This document shows, piece after piece, positions 14,207 to 20,914 of a stretch of DNA of 25,172 nt (positions are counted from its first letter, which is position 1; each line of letters opens with the position of its first letter). Source of the DNA: an uncultured Collinsella sp. (GTDB taxonomy: Bacteria > Actinomycetota > Coriobacteriia > Coriobacteriales > Coriobacteriaceae); contig CABUCA010000026.1 of the NCBI GenBank assembly GCA_902489965.1, positions 1-25,172 on the forward strand. The letters are read 5' to 3'. The position numbers and the translations under genes were made by a program. The notes under the pieces were generated by a model. The model made no database searches. It saw nothing but the letters and a program-made list of their open reading frames with translations, and was not told where the DNA came from.

Positions 14207-15040
14207 CTAGGCCAGAATGCCGGCCGCGGAGAGGGCGATGCCGCCCACGATGGCGATCACGAGAAGCCAACCGGTGTTGACGTTCTTCTTGATGAGCCAG
14301 TACATAAGGCCGGTGAGGCCGAGGGAGATCATCTGGGGCATCATGCCGTCCAGGATGTCCTGGATAACAACGGTGCCCTCAGCGAACTGCAGCGGGGTGG
14401 TGGCGCCGATCAGCGTAGCGATCATGCCGCCCACGGACATAAGGCCCACGATGCCGCAGACATACATGAGCTTCTCCATGAGGTCGCCGCCCTGAAGCTT
14501 GCTCAGGTACTCGTGGCCGCCCTGATAGCCCATCTTGGCTGCGAACCAAGTGATCAGCACAGAGGGGACGATGGAGATGAGCATGGCCAGGATCGGGCCC
14601 ATGATGGAGCCCTGCTGAGCCAGCTGAACGCCCAGGCCAAAAGCGATAACGCGGATGGTACCCTGGAAGAAGGAGTCACCGATGCCGGAAAGCGGACCCA
14701 TGAGGGAGGTCTTGACCGCGTTGATCGAATCGGGATCGAAGTTCTCGGGATCCTTGGCGTACTCCTCCTCCATGGAGGCGGTGAGGCCCAGGATAAAGGC
14801 GCTCGTCTGCGGGGTGCAGTTGTAGAACGCCATGTGACGGTGGTAAGCCTCTTTCTTAGCAGCGAGCTGCTTGGGGTCGGACTCGTCCGGATAGAGGCGG
14901 TCGAGCGTGGGAACCATGCCGTAGAGGAAGCCCATGTTCATCTGACGCTCGTAGTTCCAAGAGGCCTGGATGGCCCAGGAGCGCCAGAAGAACTGGCTGA
15001 CCTTCTTGTTCAGGGACACGTCCTTGGTTGCGGTTGCCAT
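14207..15040 (-). CDS. PTS mannose-family transporter subunit IID
   Basis: A 277-residue IID membrane subunit of a mannose/fructose/sorbose-family (SP) phosphotransferase system. Recognisable segments are FFWRSWAIQASWNYERQMN near the start, MAFYNCTPQTSAFILGLTAS, and SLMGPLSGIGDSFFQGTIRV, the conserved IID signature. C-terminal hydrophobic helices end the chain. It forms the membrane channel with IIC. The ATG at 15040 is chosen over an earlier in-frame start at 15157 because GGAGGA precedes it and the N-terminus then fits the family. It starts 13 nt after the IIC stop. Confidence 0.94.
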   Translation of the reverse strand: MATATKDVSLNKKVSQFFWRSWAIQASWNYERQMNMGFLYGMVPTLDRLYPDESDPKQLAAKKEAYHRHMAFYNCTPQTSAFILGLTASMEEEYAKDPENFDPDSINAVKTSLMGPLSGIGDSFFQGTIRVIAFGLGVQLAQQGSIMGPILAMLISIVPSVLITWFAAKMGYQGGHEYLSKLQGGDLMEKLMYVCGIVGLMSVGGMIATLIGATTPLQFAEGTVVIQDILDGMMPQMISLGLTGLMYWLIKKNVNTGWLLVIAIVGGIALSAAGILA

Positions 15041-15053
15041 AGTGTGTTCCTCC

Positions 15054-15848
15054 TTAGTCTTCGTCGTCTTCGAGCGGATCGTAGTCGGAATCGACACCGG
15101 CGGCTGCATGGGAACCGTTGAACTTGAAGCCCATGAAGACGACAGCCAGGCACACACCGATCAGAGCGACCGCGATGACGGACAGGTTGAGGTAAGCGGC
15201 GAGCAGGAAACCGATGAACAGGAACGGAGTCATACCCTTCTTGATCATCATGGTGAGCAGCAGGGCCAAGCCGTAGGCGGTCATGATCTTGGTCGAAACG
15301 TTAAGACCAGTGGACAGCCACTCGGGAACCATGTTGACGATGGCCTGAACCAGGTCGGTGCCAACAAAGACGGCGAGGAAGATCGGCAGGAAGTACATGA
15401 TGGCGTACAGACCGGAGCCGGCGCAGATGTGCATACGGTAGGCGGTCTTGAACTTTCCGTTATCGATCGCGCTATCGGCCACATGGGTGAGGGCGGCGAT
15501 GATGGAACGGAAGACAATGCCGAGGAGCTGACCCAGGACGGCGACCGGGATGGCGATCGTCATGGCGGTCTCGGCGGAAGCATCGGTCAGGCATGCGAAG
15601 GCAGCGGCCACGATGCCGCCCAGGACCATATCGGGCGGAACGGCAGCGCCGACCTGCACCAGGCCCATGGACACGAGCTCGACGGCGGCACCGACGGCAA
15701 GGCCGGTGGGCACATCGCCCAGCAGCAGACCGACGAGCGTAGCGCCAACGAGGGGCTGCTCGAAGTTAAGACGACCGAGCAGGCGGGAGTCCCACATGCA
15801 GAACACGCCGACGAGGCCGACGAGCACCGCACTGATGAACGTATTCAT
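15054..15848 (-). CDS. PTS mannose-family transporter subunit IIC
   Basis: A 264-residue polytopic membrane protein of the IIC(Man/Sor) family, carrying the main sugar-binding part of the transporter. Family features include the N-terminal LVGLVGVFCMWDSRLLGR, GATLVGLLLGDVPTGLAVGA and VPPDMVLGGIVAAAFA. The C-terminal tail is acidic (SDYDPLEDDED). It lies 36 nt downstream of the IIAB gene, a gap that holds a small CAGGC-AAAA-GCCTG hairpin and a good ribosome site. Substrate cannot be read from sequence; the SIS neighbours point to a glycated amine. Confidence 0.94.
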   Translation of the reverse strand: MNTFISAVLVGLVGVFCMWDSRLLGRLNFEQPLVGATLVGLLLGDVPTGLAVGAAVELVSMGLVQVGAAVPPDMVLGGIVAAAFACLTDASAETAMTIAIPVAVLGQLLGIVFRSIIAALTHVADSAIDNGKFKTAYRMHICAGSGLYAIMYFLPIFLAVFVGTDLVQAIVNMVPEWLSTGLNVSTKIMTAYGLALLLTMMIKKGMTPFLFIGFLLAAYLNLSVIAVALIGVCLAVVFMGFKFNGSHAAAGVDSDYDPLEDDED

Positions 15849-15884
15849 ACCCTTCTCCTTTCAGTCAGGCAAAAGCCTGGTTGA

Positions 15885-16808
15885 TTACAGCTTGGCGTCG
15901 ATGTCGACGCTCTGATACGTAGGGGTCTGCTGGACATAGAGCTTGATGCCCATGTCGAGCAGCTGGTTGACGTCGGCCTTCTGGGCGGCGTCGAAGAAGA
16001 CGGAGCTGTCCTTGCCGCCGACCTGATCGGCACCGTCGTGGTTGGCGGTGGCGCCCAGGTTGATGGCGTCGAGCTTGTAGCCCTGGCAGAACTGCAGCAT
16101 CTCGGCCGTGTTGCCAAAGACGAACATGACGCGCTCGCCGAGGGTGTTGAGCTTGTCCATCTTGGCGAGGGCACGCTCGACGGTGAAGACGTTCAGGCGC
16201 ACGCCCTGGGGCTTGGCCAGCTTAAGAGCGCCCTTCTTGATGTCATCGTTGGCGGCAGCGTTGTCGACGACGATGATGCGCTCGGCCTGAACCTTGGTGG
16301 TCCAGGTAAAGACGACCTGGCCGTGCAGCAGACGGTAGTCAAGACGTGCGAGGACGATCTTGGCGGGACCGGAGCTGTGACGGGACGCCTTGGCCTTCTT
16401 GGCGGGAGCCGCGGCGGCCTCGACCGGTGCGTTGGGATTGGTCAGACCGGTGCGGGCCTCGTTGATGAGGGCCGCGAGCTCGGCGCCCTTGACGGGGGCG
16501 GGGCTCATAGCGAGCGTGAGAGCCAGCGGGATGTTGAAACCGCTGACAACCGTGAACTTCGTGCCGTTCTTGGAAAGCTCGACCATGTTGTTGTTGACCG
16601 AGCTGCCGAGCATATCGGTCAGCACATAGACGGTGTCGTCCGCGTTGAACGTGGCGATCATAGCCTCAACCTTATTGGTGATGGGCTCCTTGTCGTCACG
16701 AGCAAGCGACACGACGTGGACGTTCGACACGTCGCCGAGAACCATCTCGAGCGTGTCTTTGGCGCCTGCGGCCAGGCCGCCATGAGATGCGAGAATGATC
16801 TGATTCAT
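15885..16808 (-). CDS. PTS mannose-family fused IIA-IIB component
   Basis: A 307-residue cytoplasmic protein joining IIA (residues 1-120) to IIB (about 149-307) by an Ala/Pro/Lys-rich linker (122-147). IIA has the phosphorylated His9 in LASHGGLAAG and TDMLGSSVNNN. IIB has its phosphorylated His162 in RLDYRLLHGQV, where most relatives read RIDDRLIHGQV. It passes phosphate from HPr to the incoming substrate. The gfr systems of enterobacteria encode IIA and IIB separately, so the fusion is a difference. It is the first gene of the PTS operon, with AAAGGAGG before the ATG and an operator-like site overlapping a TATAAT. Confidence 0.94.
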   Translation of the reverse strand: MNQIILASHGGLAAGAKDTLEMVLGDVSNVHVVSLARDDKEPITNKVEAMIATFNADDTVYVLTDMLGSSVNNNMVELSKNGTKFTVVSGFNIPLALTLAMSPAPVKGAELAALINEARTGLTNPNAPVEAAAAPAKKAKASRHSSGPAKIVLARLDYRLLHGQVVFTWTTKVQAERIIVVDNAAANDDIKKGALKLAKPQGVRLNVFTVERALAKMDKLNTLGERVMFVFGNTAEMLQFCQGYKLDAINLGATANHDGADQVGGKDSSVFFDAAQKADVNQLLDMGIKLYVQQTPTYQSVDIDAKL

Positions 16809-16834
16809 CTTGCCTCCTCCTTTTCGTTATGGTC

Positions 16835-16862
16835 ATTATAACGTCTTATACGTTGCTTATAT
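16835..16862 (-). promoter_or_regulatory. PTS operon promoter with putative GntR2 operator
   Basis: A minus-strand TATAAT occupies 16835-16840, 27 nt before the IIAB ATG. No good -35 is seen at normal spacing. The core TATAACGTCT (plus strand, 16837-16846) overlaps the -10 and is followed by TATACGTT, a second imperfect half. The overlap would allow repression by a GntR protein. Confidence 0.55.
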
Positions 16863-16990
16863 TGCTAATTAGTATAAAGACCGTTCGCGGGTGAAAATCG
16901 ACCGTTGACGGGTTTAACGTACTCGAAACGTTGGGCTGGGTAGGCCGGCGCTAGCTGGATAACCCCAGGTCAGACCCTGCGCGCAATCCC

Positions 16991-18073
16991 CTATCGCACG
17001 AAGTACCAGGGGCTTTCCTGTACGGTGGGTTCCAGCGCAATGCCGGTGCGTTCCTTAAACAGATCCATGTCCTGAGATTTTTCGGTCCACCACGCGTTGG
17101 GCTTAAAGGTCATGCTCTCAATGACATGACCGACAAACACACTGTTGCGCAGCTTGGAGAAGTCGGTGTTCATAATCAGGATGGACGCGAGCACCAGCAC
17201 GATGCCCAGGACTTTAATCGCGCCGGCGGGCTCGGCGTAGACACCAATGCCCACCAGTACGGTGACGACCGTCTCGAAAGACATTACGACGGGAACTTTC
17301 GATGTCTCGAGCCCCATGGACAGACCCTGCATATATAAGATGTAAGCAACGGCTGTGGGGATGAGTCCAAAGCCAAGGAACAGCAGCAGCAGCTGTGGCG
17401 ACATTGCCGCGGCGACATCCGGCCACGGAGCCGCGATAGCTGCCATAACCGCACCGCCAAAAACAAAGCCCCAAAACGTGACAGCCAGCGGGTGGACCGT
17501 CTTGGTTGCTATTCGGCTAAACACCGCGAGCGACGCACCACAAAGGCCTGCAATCACGCCCGACGTGACGCCCCAAACCGAAAAATGAAAACCGGAAAGG
17601 TCGCCATTGGTCACTGCAAGCACGCAGCCTACGATGTTAAAGACAATGGCAACGAGCTTGTTGGGGGTCACGTCCTCGCGATAAAGCACGCGGCCGAGCA
17701 TGACGCCAAACACCGGCGAGGTGTAGAGCAGCACCGAGGCCGTGGACATGCCCACCTCGCCCATGCACTCGTAATAGCAGGTGTTAGCGGCGGCCAAACC
17801 GACGATGCCAACAAGCGCACAAGGAACAAGCTCTTTAGGGCTTGCCTTGAACAGGGCCAGCGGACCCTGAGCCACGGTAGACCCCTCACCCGGACGGCAG
17901 CCCATAAACATCAGGACCGGCGCCAAGATAAGCGCTCCGACCAACAAGCGAAAGGCAGCCATGCTCTGGGACGAAACGCCCATGGCCGAGATGCCGTTTA
18001 CAAAGATTCCGATGCTGCCCCACATAAGCGCGGCGATCAGCACCAGCACATAGCCCAGATTGCTCTTCTTCAA
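16991..18073 (-). CDS. DMT-superfamily EamA transporter with C-terminal tail
   Basis: A 360-residue drug/metabolite transporter with two EamA repeats and about ten membrane helices (residues 7-302). The first repeat opens LVLIAALMWGSIGIFVNG and the second VTSGVIAGLCGASLAVFSRIA. Relatives such as RhtA, YddG and YdcZ-like proteins export amino acids or other small metabolites. Residues 303-360 form a soluble tail not usual for the family, rich in aromatic and charged residues (NAWWTEKSQDMDLFKERTG). The start is a TTG with GAGGAGG upstream. It lies between SIS3 and the PTS on the same strand and shares an operator-like core with the PTS, so export of the amine released by deglycation is a reasonable guess. 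Confidence 0.88.
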   Translation of the reverse strand: MKKSNLGYVLVLIAALMWGSIGIFVNGISAMGVSSQSMAAFRLLVGALILAPVLMFMGCRPGEGSTVAQGPLALFKASPKELVPCALVGIVGLAAANTCYYECMGEVGMSTASVLLYTSPVFGVMLGRVLYREDVTPNKLVAIVFNIVGCVLAVTNGDLSGFHFSVWGVTSGVIAGLCGASLAVFSRIATKTVHPLAVTFWGFVFGGAVMAAIAAPWPDVAAAMSPQLLLLFLGFGLIPTAVAYILYMQGLSMGLETSKVPVVMSFETVVTVLVGIGVYAEPAGAIKVLGIVLVLASILIMNTDFSKLRNSVFVGHVIESMTFKPNAWWTEKSQDMDLFKERTGIALEPTVQESPWYFVR

Positions 18074-18114
18074 CGCAGCCTCCTCGGTATTGTTTCCAAT
18101 ATGTTTCGTACTAC

Positions 18115-18141
18115 GTTATAGTCGTTATATACATTTTTCAA
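18115..18141 (-). promoter_or_regulatory. EamA gene promoter with putative GntR2 operator
   Basis: On the minus strand TTGAAA (18136-18141), a short 15-nt spacer and TATAAC (18115-18120) form a weak promoter. TATAACGACT (minus, 18120-18129) followed by ATAACG matches the PTS and GntR2 upstream cores at 9 of 10 positions and fills the spacer. Confidence 0.5.
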
Positions 18142-18203
18142 GACACAAATCGGCGAGCGGATAAGTGATCCGTTTTCCTCCGCCCCCAGCGGATTACTGG
18201 GCG

Positions 18204-18268
18204 GTTGCGGTGAAATAGTTCCTAAATAGAGGCTTCAAGCCCCCAAGCAGGAACTATTCCACCGCAAC
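18204..18268. repeat. Long palindrome with 20-bp arms
   Basis: The arm 18204-18223 (GTTGCGGTGAAATAGTTCCT) matches the reverse complement of 18249-18268 at 19 of 20 positions, with a 25-nt centre that contains GGC-TTCAA-GCC. It fills much of the gap between the EamA gene and the SIS3 stop and may end SIS3 transcription or be a REP-like repeat. Confidence 0.7.
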
Positions 18269-18304
18269 TTATGAGGACATCGAGCTGTTAGGCCGCTCTA
18301 TCCC

Positions 18305-19297
18305 CTAGTAGTCCAGCTTCCACATGTAGCGGCGCGTCATGTAGTCCTTGTGGGTAACGGCAGAGAGCGCGCGCATGTACACATTGTTGAGGATCGGGGC
18401 AAAGATCAGGTGGTTGAAGTACTCGCTCACGCTGTCCTTGATGTCGTTGAGGCCGAGCTCCTTGGCGTCGAGCTGATAGACGCGCTCGCCACCGTACTGG
18501 TTGACGAAGCGGATGCCGCGCTCGTCGTTGCAGCGGCTGCGGCCGACGCTGATGAGCTGGAACAGCGAGGTGCGCTTGTCCAGGATCTCGAAGGGGCCGT
18601 GGAAGAAGTCGCAGGTGTTGATGGTACAGGAGTCGATCTGCAGCATCTCCTGCACGTTGCAGATGCTAAAGACGTAAGCGGCACCAAAAAGCGGACCCTG
18701 AGCCATGACATTAATGCAGGGCTTGTCGGCGTTCTGCTCGGCCCACTTGGCAGCGAGCGGACGGGTGTACTCGACGGCCTTGCGATAGATGGGGTCGACC
18801 AAGTCGAAGGCGGCCATAGCGGTCTCGTACTCGGCATAGCCCTCGGTCTGCTGCGTAAGCTCCATGGCGATCATGGTCACGACGGCGGAGTTGGTACGGC
18901 CCATGCAGGACTCATCGACGGCCAGGCTGTCATACTGGATCTTGTAGTCGCAGACCTCGGTGAGGCCGGACTCGTCGACATAGATGGCGATGGTGCTGGC
19001 GCCGTGGTCCTTGGCGACCTGGGCGGCGACGATGGTCTCCTTGGTGCCGCGCATGGACACGACGACGGCCAGGGTATTCTCGTTGACGTAGGCAGGGGTT
19101 GCGTGCACGAACTCGTTGCTGGTGTAGCTGGAGCTCACGACCTGCGTGGCCTCGTGCTCCATAAAGTACTGGGCAGGATAGTTGCCGCCGTTGGATCCGC
19201 CGGCGCCAATCCACACGACGCGCTTGATACCGCCCTTGTCCGCCTTGTCAGCCAAAACCTGGGAGACGACGTCCTTAACCTGTTCCTGAGTGGTCAT
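18305..19297 (-). CDS. SIS-domain protein with altered active-site motifs (SIS3)
   Basis: A 330-residue double-SIS protein related to SIS1 and SIS2 (shared HGPFE motif and a C-terminal RRYMWKLxY end, as in SIS2). The key motifs differ: the sugar-phosphate loop is SMRGTKE (81-87) rather than S-x-S/G-G-N/S-T-x-E, and the active-site stretch is NTCDFFHGPFE (227-237), where SIS1 and SIS2 have GEYFHGPFE; the usual Gly-Glu is Cys-Asp. The late His is kept (316). It may act on a different substrate, such as glucoselysine versus fructoselysine as split between GfrE and GfrF, or have another reaction. It is transcribed divergently from GntR3. Confidence 0.82.
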   Translation of the reverse strand: MTTQEQVKDVVSQVLADKADKGGIKRVVWIGAGGSNGGNYPAQYFMEHEATQVVSSSYTSNEFVHATPAYVNENTLAVVVSMRGTKETIVAAQVAKDHGASTIAIYVDESGLTEVCDYKIQYDSLAVDESCMGRTNSAVVTMIAMELTQQTEGYAEYETAMAAFDLVDPIYRKAVEYTRPLAAKWAEQNADKPCINVMAQGPLFGAAYVFSICNVQEMLQIDSCTINTCDFFHGPFEILDKRTSLFQLISVGRSRCNDERGIRFVNQYGGERVYQLDAKELGLNDIKDSVSEYFNHLIFAPILNNVYMRALSAVTHKDYMTRRYMWKLDY

Positions 19298-19446
19298 CGT
19301 GCATCAGCCTTTCTTCTCGTTTGATGCTCTCGATGGCATGCAAGTTACATACATGTTTTGGTTATGTCGACTAGTTGTATGCTATATTTGTCTTAGAAAT
19401 TTTGCTGATGCGGTTTTCGATAACTGGATACCAGCGGTTTTGTTGT

Positions 19447-19492
19447 TGTATTGAATACATGCTTGATTAGATACGTATACAAGTTAGATACA
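19447..19492 (+). promoter_or_regulatory. GntR3 promoter and operator candidates
   Basis: The 205-bp divergent gap between SIS3 and GntR3 holds TGTAT-TGA-ATACA (19447-19459), the palindrome ATACGTAT (19471-19478) and the direct repeat TTAGATAC at 19467 and 19484, 17 bp apart. A promoter TTGATT (19463-19468), 16 nt, TAGATA (19485-19490) fits, giving a start only a few bases before the ATG; TTGTAT (19446-19451) with TAGATA (19468-19473) is an alternative. Self-regulation by GntR3 is inferred. Confidence 0.5.
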
Positions 19493-19502
19493 GGTTGATC
19501 GC

Positions 19503-20225
19503 ATGAACGCTTCATCTAAAAAGAGACTGACCCAATACGAGCGCTTGGCGGGCATACTGCGCGACCGCATCGCCTCCGGCACCTACGCACGTGGAGACAA
19601 GCTGCCGTCCGAGATGGAACTCATGGACGAATCGGGTCTGTCGCGCAGCACCGTGCGCCATGCCCTTAAGGTACTAGCTGATGAGGGCCTGGTTCGCACC
19701 GAGCGCGGGCGCGGCGCCTTTGTGGCCGACACGCCGGCGCTCCACGAGAACAACCTGGTGTTTTCGAGCTATACGGCACAGGTCCAGGGTCAGGGCATGA
19801 AGCCCACCACGCGCACGGTGGACTCGGGCTTTGCCAAGGCCGCGGGCAATGCTGCCAAGTTCTTCGATGTCACCGTGGGCAGCAAGCTCGTCAAACTTGT
19901 CCGTCTGCGTTATCTGGACGATGCGCCGCTGTGCCTGGAGACTACCTATCTACCACCGAGCTTTGAAGCACTCATCGATCGCGATATCAATGGTTCGCTC
20001 TACGCGACGCTGCGCCAAGAATTCCATCGCGCGCCGGCACAGGGGCATAAGACCTTTGAGGTGTGCTACGCCTCGCAAAACGAGGCGTTTTTGCTCAACG
20101 TCAAGCGCGGGCAGGCGCTGATCCTGATCACCGACTACGTCTACGACACCGACGGCCGCCCGCTCCACGTCTCCAAGCGCATCCAGCGCACCGACCGCGC
20201 CAAATACACCGAGCCCATCGGCTAA
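19503..20225 (+). CDS. GntR-family regulator, HutC subfamily (GntR3)
   Basis: A 240-residue regulator with an N-terminal winged helix-turn-helix (DKLPSEMELMDESGLSRSTV, VRHALKVLADEGLV, TERGRGAFV) and a C-terminal UTRA domain (about 90-235; RYLDDAPLCLETTYLPPSF, LITDYVYDTDGRPLHVS). It is less like GntR1 and GntR2, which share a VGSRYV end that this protein lacks. It diverges from SIS3 across a short regulatory gap, so SIS3 is its likely target. The ribosome site is weak (CAGGTTG). Confidence 0.9.
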   Translation: MNASSKKRLTQYERLAGILRDRIASGTYARGDKLPSEMELMDESGLSRSTVRHALKVLADEGLVRTERGRGAFVADTPALHENNLVFSSYTAQVQGQGMKPTTRTVDSGFAKAAGNAAKFFDVTVGSKLVKLVRLRYLDDAPLCLETTYLPPSFEALIDRDINGSLYATLRQEFHRAPAQGHKTFEVCYASQNEAFLLNVKRGQALILITDYVYDTDGRPLHVSKRIQRTDRAKYTEPIG

Positions 20226-20266
20226 CCTGCCAAAATAAACCTGTCCCTAAATGGTAGGTTTGGGGA
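20224..20266. repeat. REP-like palindromic element, copy 2
   Basis: The first 25 bases match the element at 2271-2295 exactly, and GGTAGGTTTGGG follows in both; three bases in the middle differ. It overlaps the GntR3 stop and contains the stop codon and last residues of the converging GNAT gene. Confidence 0.75.
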
Positions 20267-20837
20267 GGTCGGGGAACCAGGTTGGCTTAGGTTGGTTGGG
20301 CGTGCGCTCGGCCAGGACCAGCTCCATCCAGCACATGTCGTACCAGCGGCCGAACTTTTGGGCGCAGCGGTCGAAAGCACCCACCAAGCGATATCCCATA
20401 TGGGCATGGAAGTCCTGACTGTTGTGCGTCAGGTACTCGTCGTCCTTATCGTGCGGCACGGCGATGAGCGCGCACATGTTGGTGATGCCCATCGCGACCA
20501 GGCATTGTTTGAGCGCATCGTGCAGCTTGCGGCCCAGCCCGCCGTGACGCACGTCGCGCGCCAGGTAGATCGACGTCTCGACCGACCAGTCGTATGCCTC
20601 GCGGCTGTTGAGCGAACTCACATAGGCATAGCCAACCGGACGCCCGTCCAGCTCCATCACCAGATACGGATAGCGCTTGAGTGTACGCTCGATGCGCCCG
20701 GCGAACTCCTCAACGCTCGGCACCTCGTATTCGCAGGTAATCGCCGTCTGGCGCACATACGGCTCATAGATGGCAAGCAACGCCGGCGCATCATCGGGCG
20801 TCGCCAGACGAATCGTCGGCTCGGACATCTCGGTCAT
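20247..20837 (-). CDS. GNAT-family N-acetyltransferase
   Basis: A 196-residue acetyltransferase similar to the phosphinothricin/methionine-sulfoximine acetyltransferase group. Residues 6-35 (TIRLATPDDAPALLAIYEPY) and AYDWSVETSIYLARDVRHGG are typical, and the acetyl-CoA loop is RHGGLGRKLHDAL, close to the usual R/Q-x-x-G-x-G/A pattern. HMGYRLVGAFDRCAQKFGRWYD is the common C-terminal signature of this group. The substrate is not fixed; small amino-acid-like amines are likely. The last residues (FPDLPKPTI) are encoded by the dispersed palindrome at 20224-20266. The ATG at 20837 has AAGGG just upstream. Confidence 0.85.
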   Translation of the reverse strand: MTEMSEPTIRLATPDDAPALLAIYEPYVRQTAITCEYEVPSVEEFAGRIERTLKRYPYLVMELDGRPVGYAYVSSLNSREAYDWSVETSIYLARDVRHGGLGRKLHDALKQCLVAMGITNMCALIAVPHDKDDEYLTHNSQDFHAHMGYRLVGAFDRCAQKFGRWYDMCWMELVLAERTPNQPKPTWFPDLPKPTI

Positions 20838-20852
20838 ACAACCCTTCTCCCC

Positions 20853-20896
20853 AAAAGCAAAGGCCGCCCTGCGCCAAGCCCAGGCGCAGGGCGGCC
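20853..20896 (-). terminator. Rho-independent terminator after the aldolase-like gene
   Basis: A 14-bp perfect GC-rich stem (20862-20875 with 20883-20896) closes a 7-nt loop, and the minus-strand transcript runs into TTTGCTTTT. Confidence 0.9.
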
Positions 20897-20914
20897 CCTT
20901 GTCATTACATCAGG

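Noticed and set aside
13066..14280. 404-aa open frame antisense to SIS2
   Set aside because: It overlaps a fully recognisable SIS gene and has a Gly/Val/Asp-rich composition with no domain.
14120..15884. Long frames antisense to the PTS IID and IIC genes
   Set aside because: The minus-strand PTS proteins are unmistakable; the opposite frames are His/Asp/Gly-rich shadows.
14207..16808. PTS as a simple mannose or N-acetylgalactosamine transporter
   Set aside because: No AgaA-like deacetylase, aldolase or kinase is nearby, and the adjacent SIS proteins carry the GEYFHGPFE motif of FrlB/GfrF rather than AgaS features. It is kept only as an alternative.
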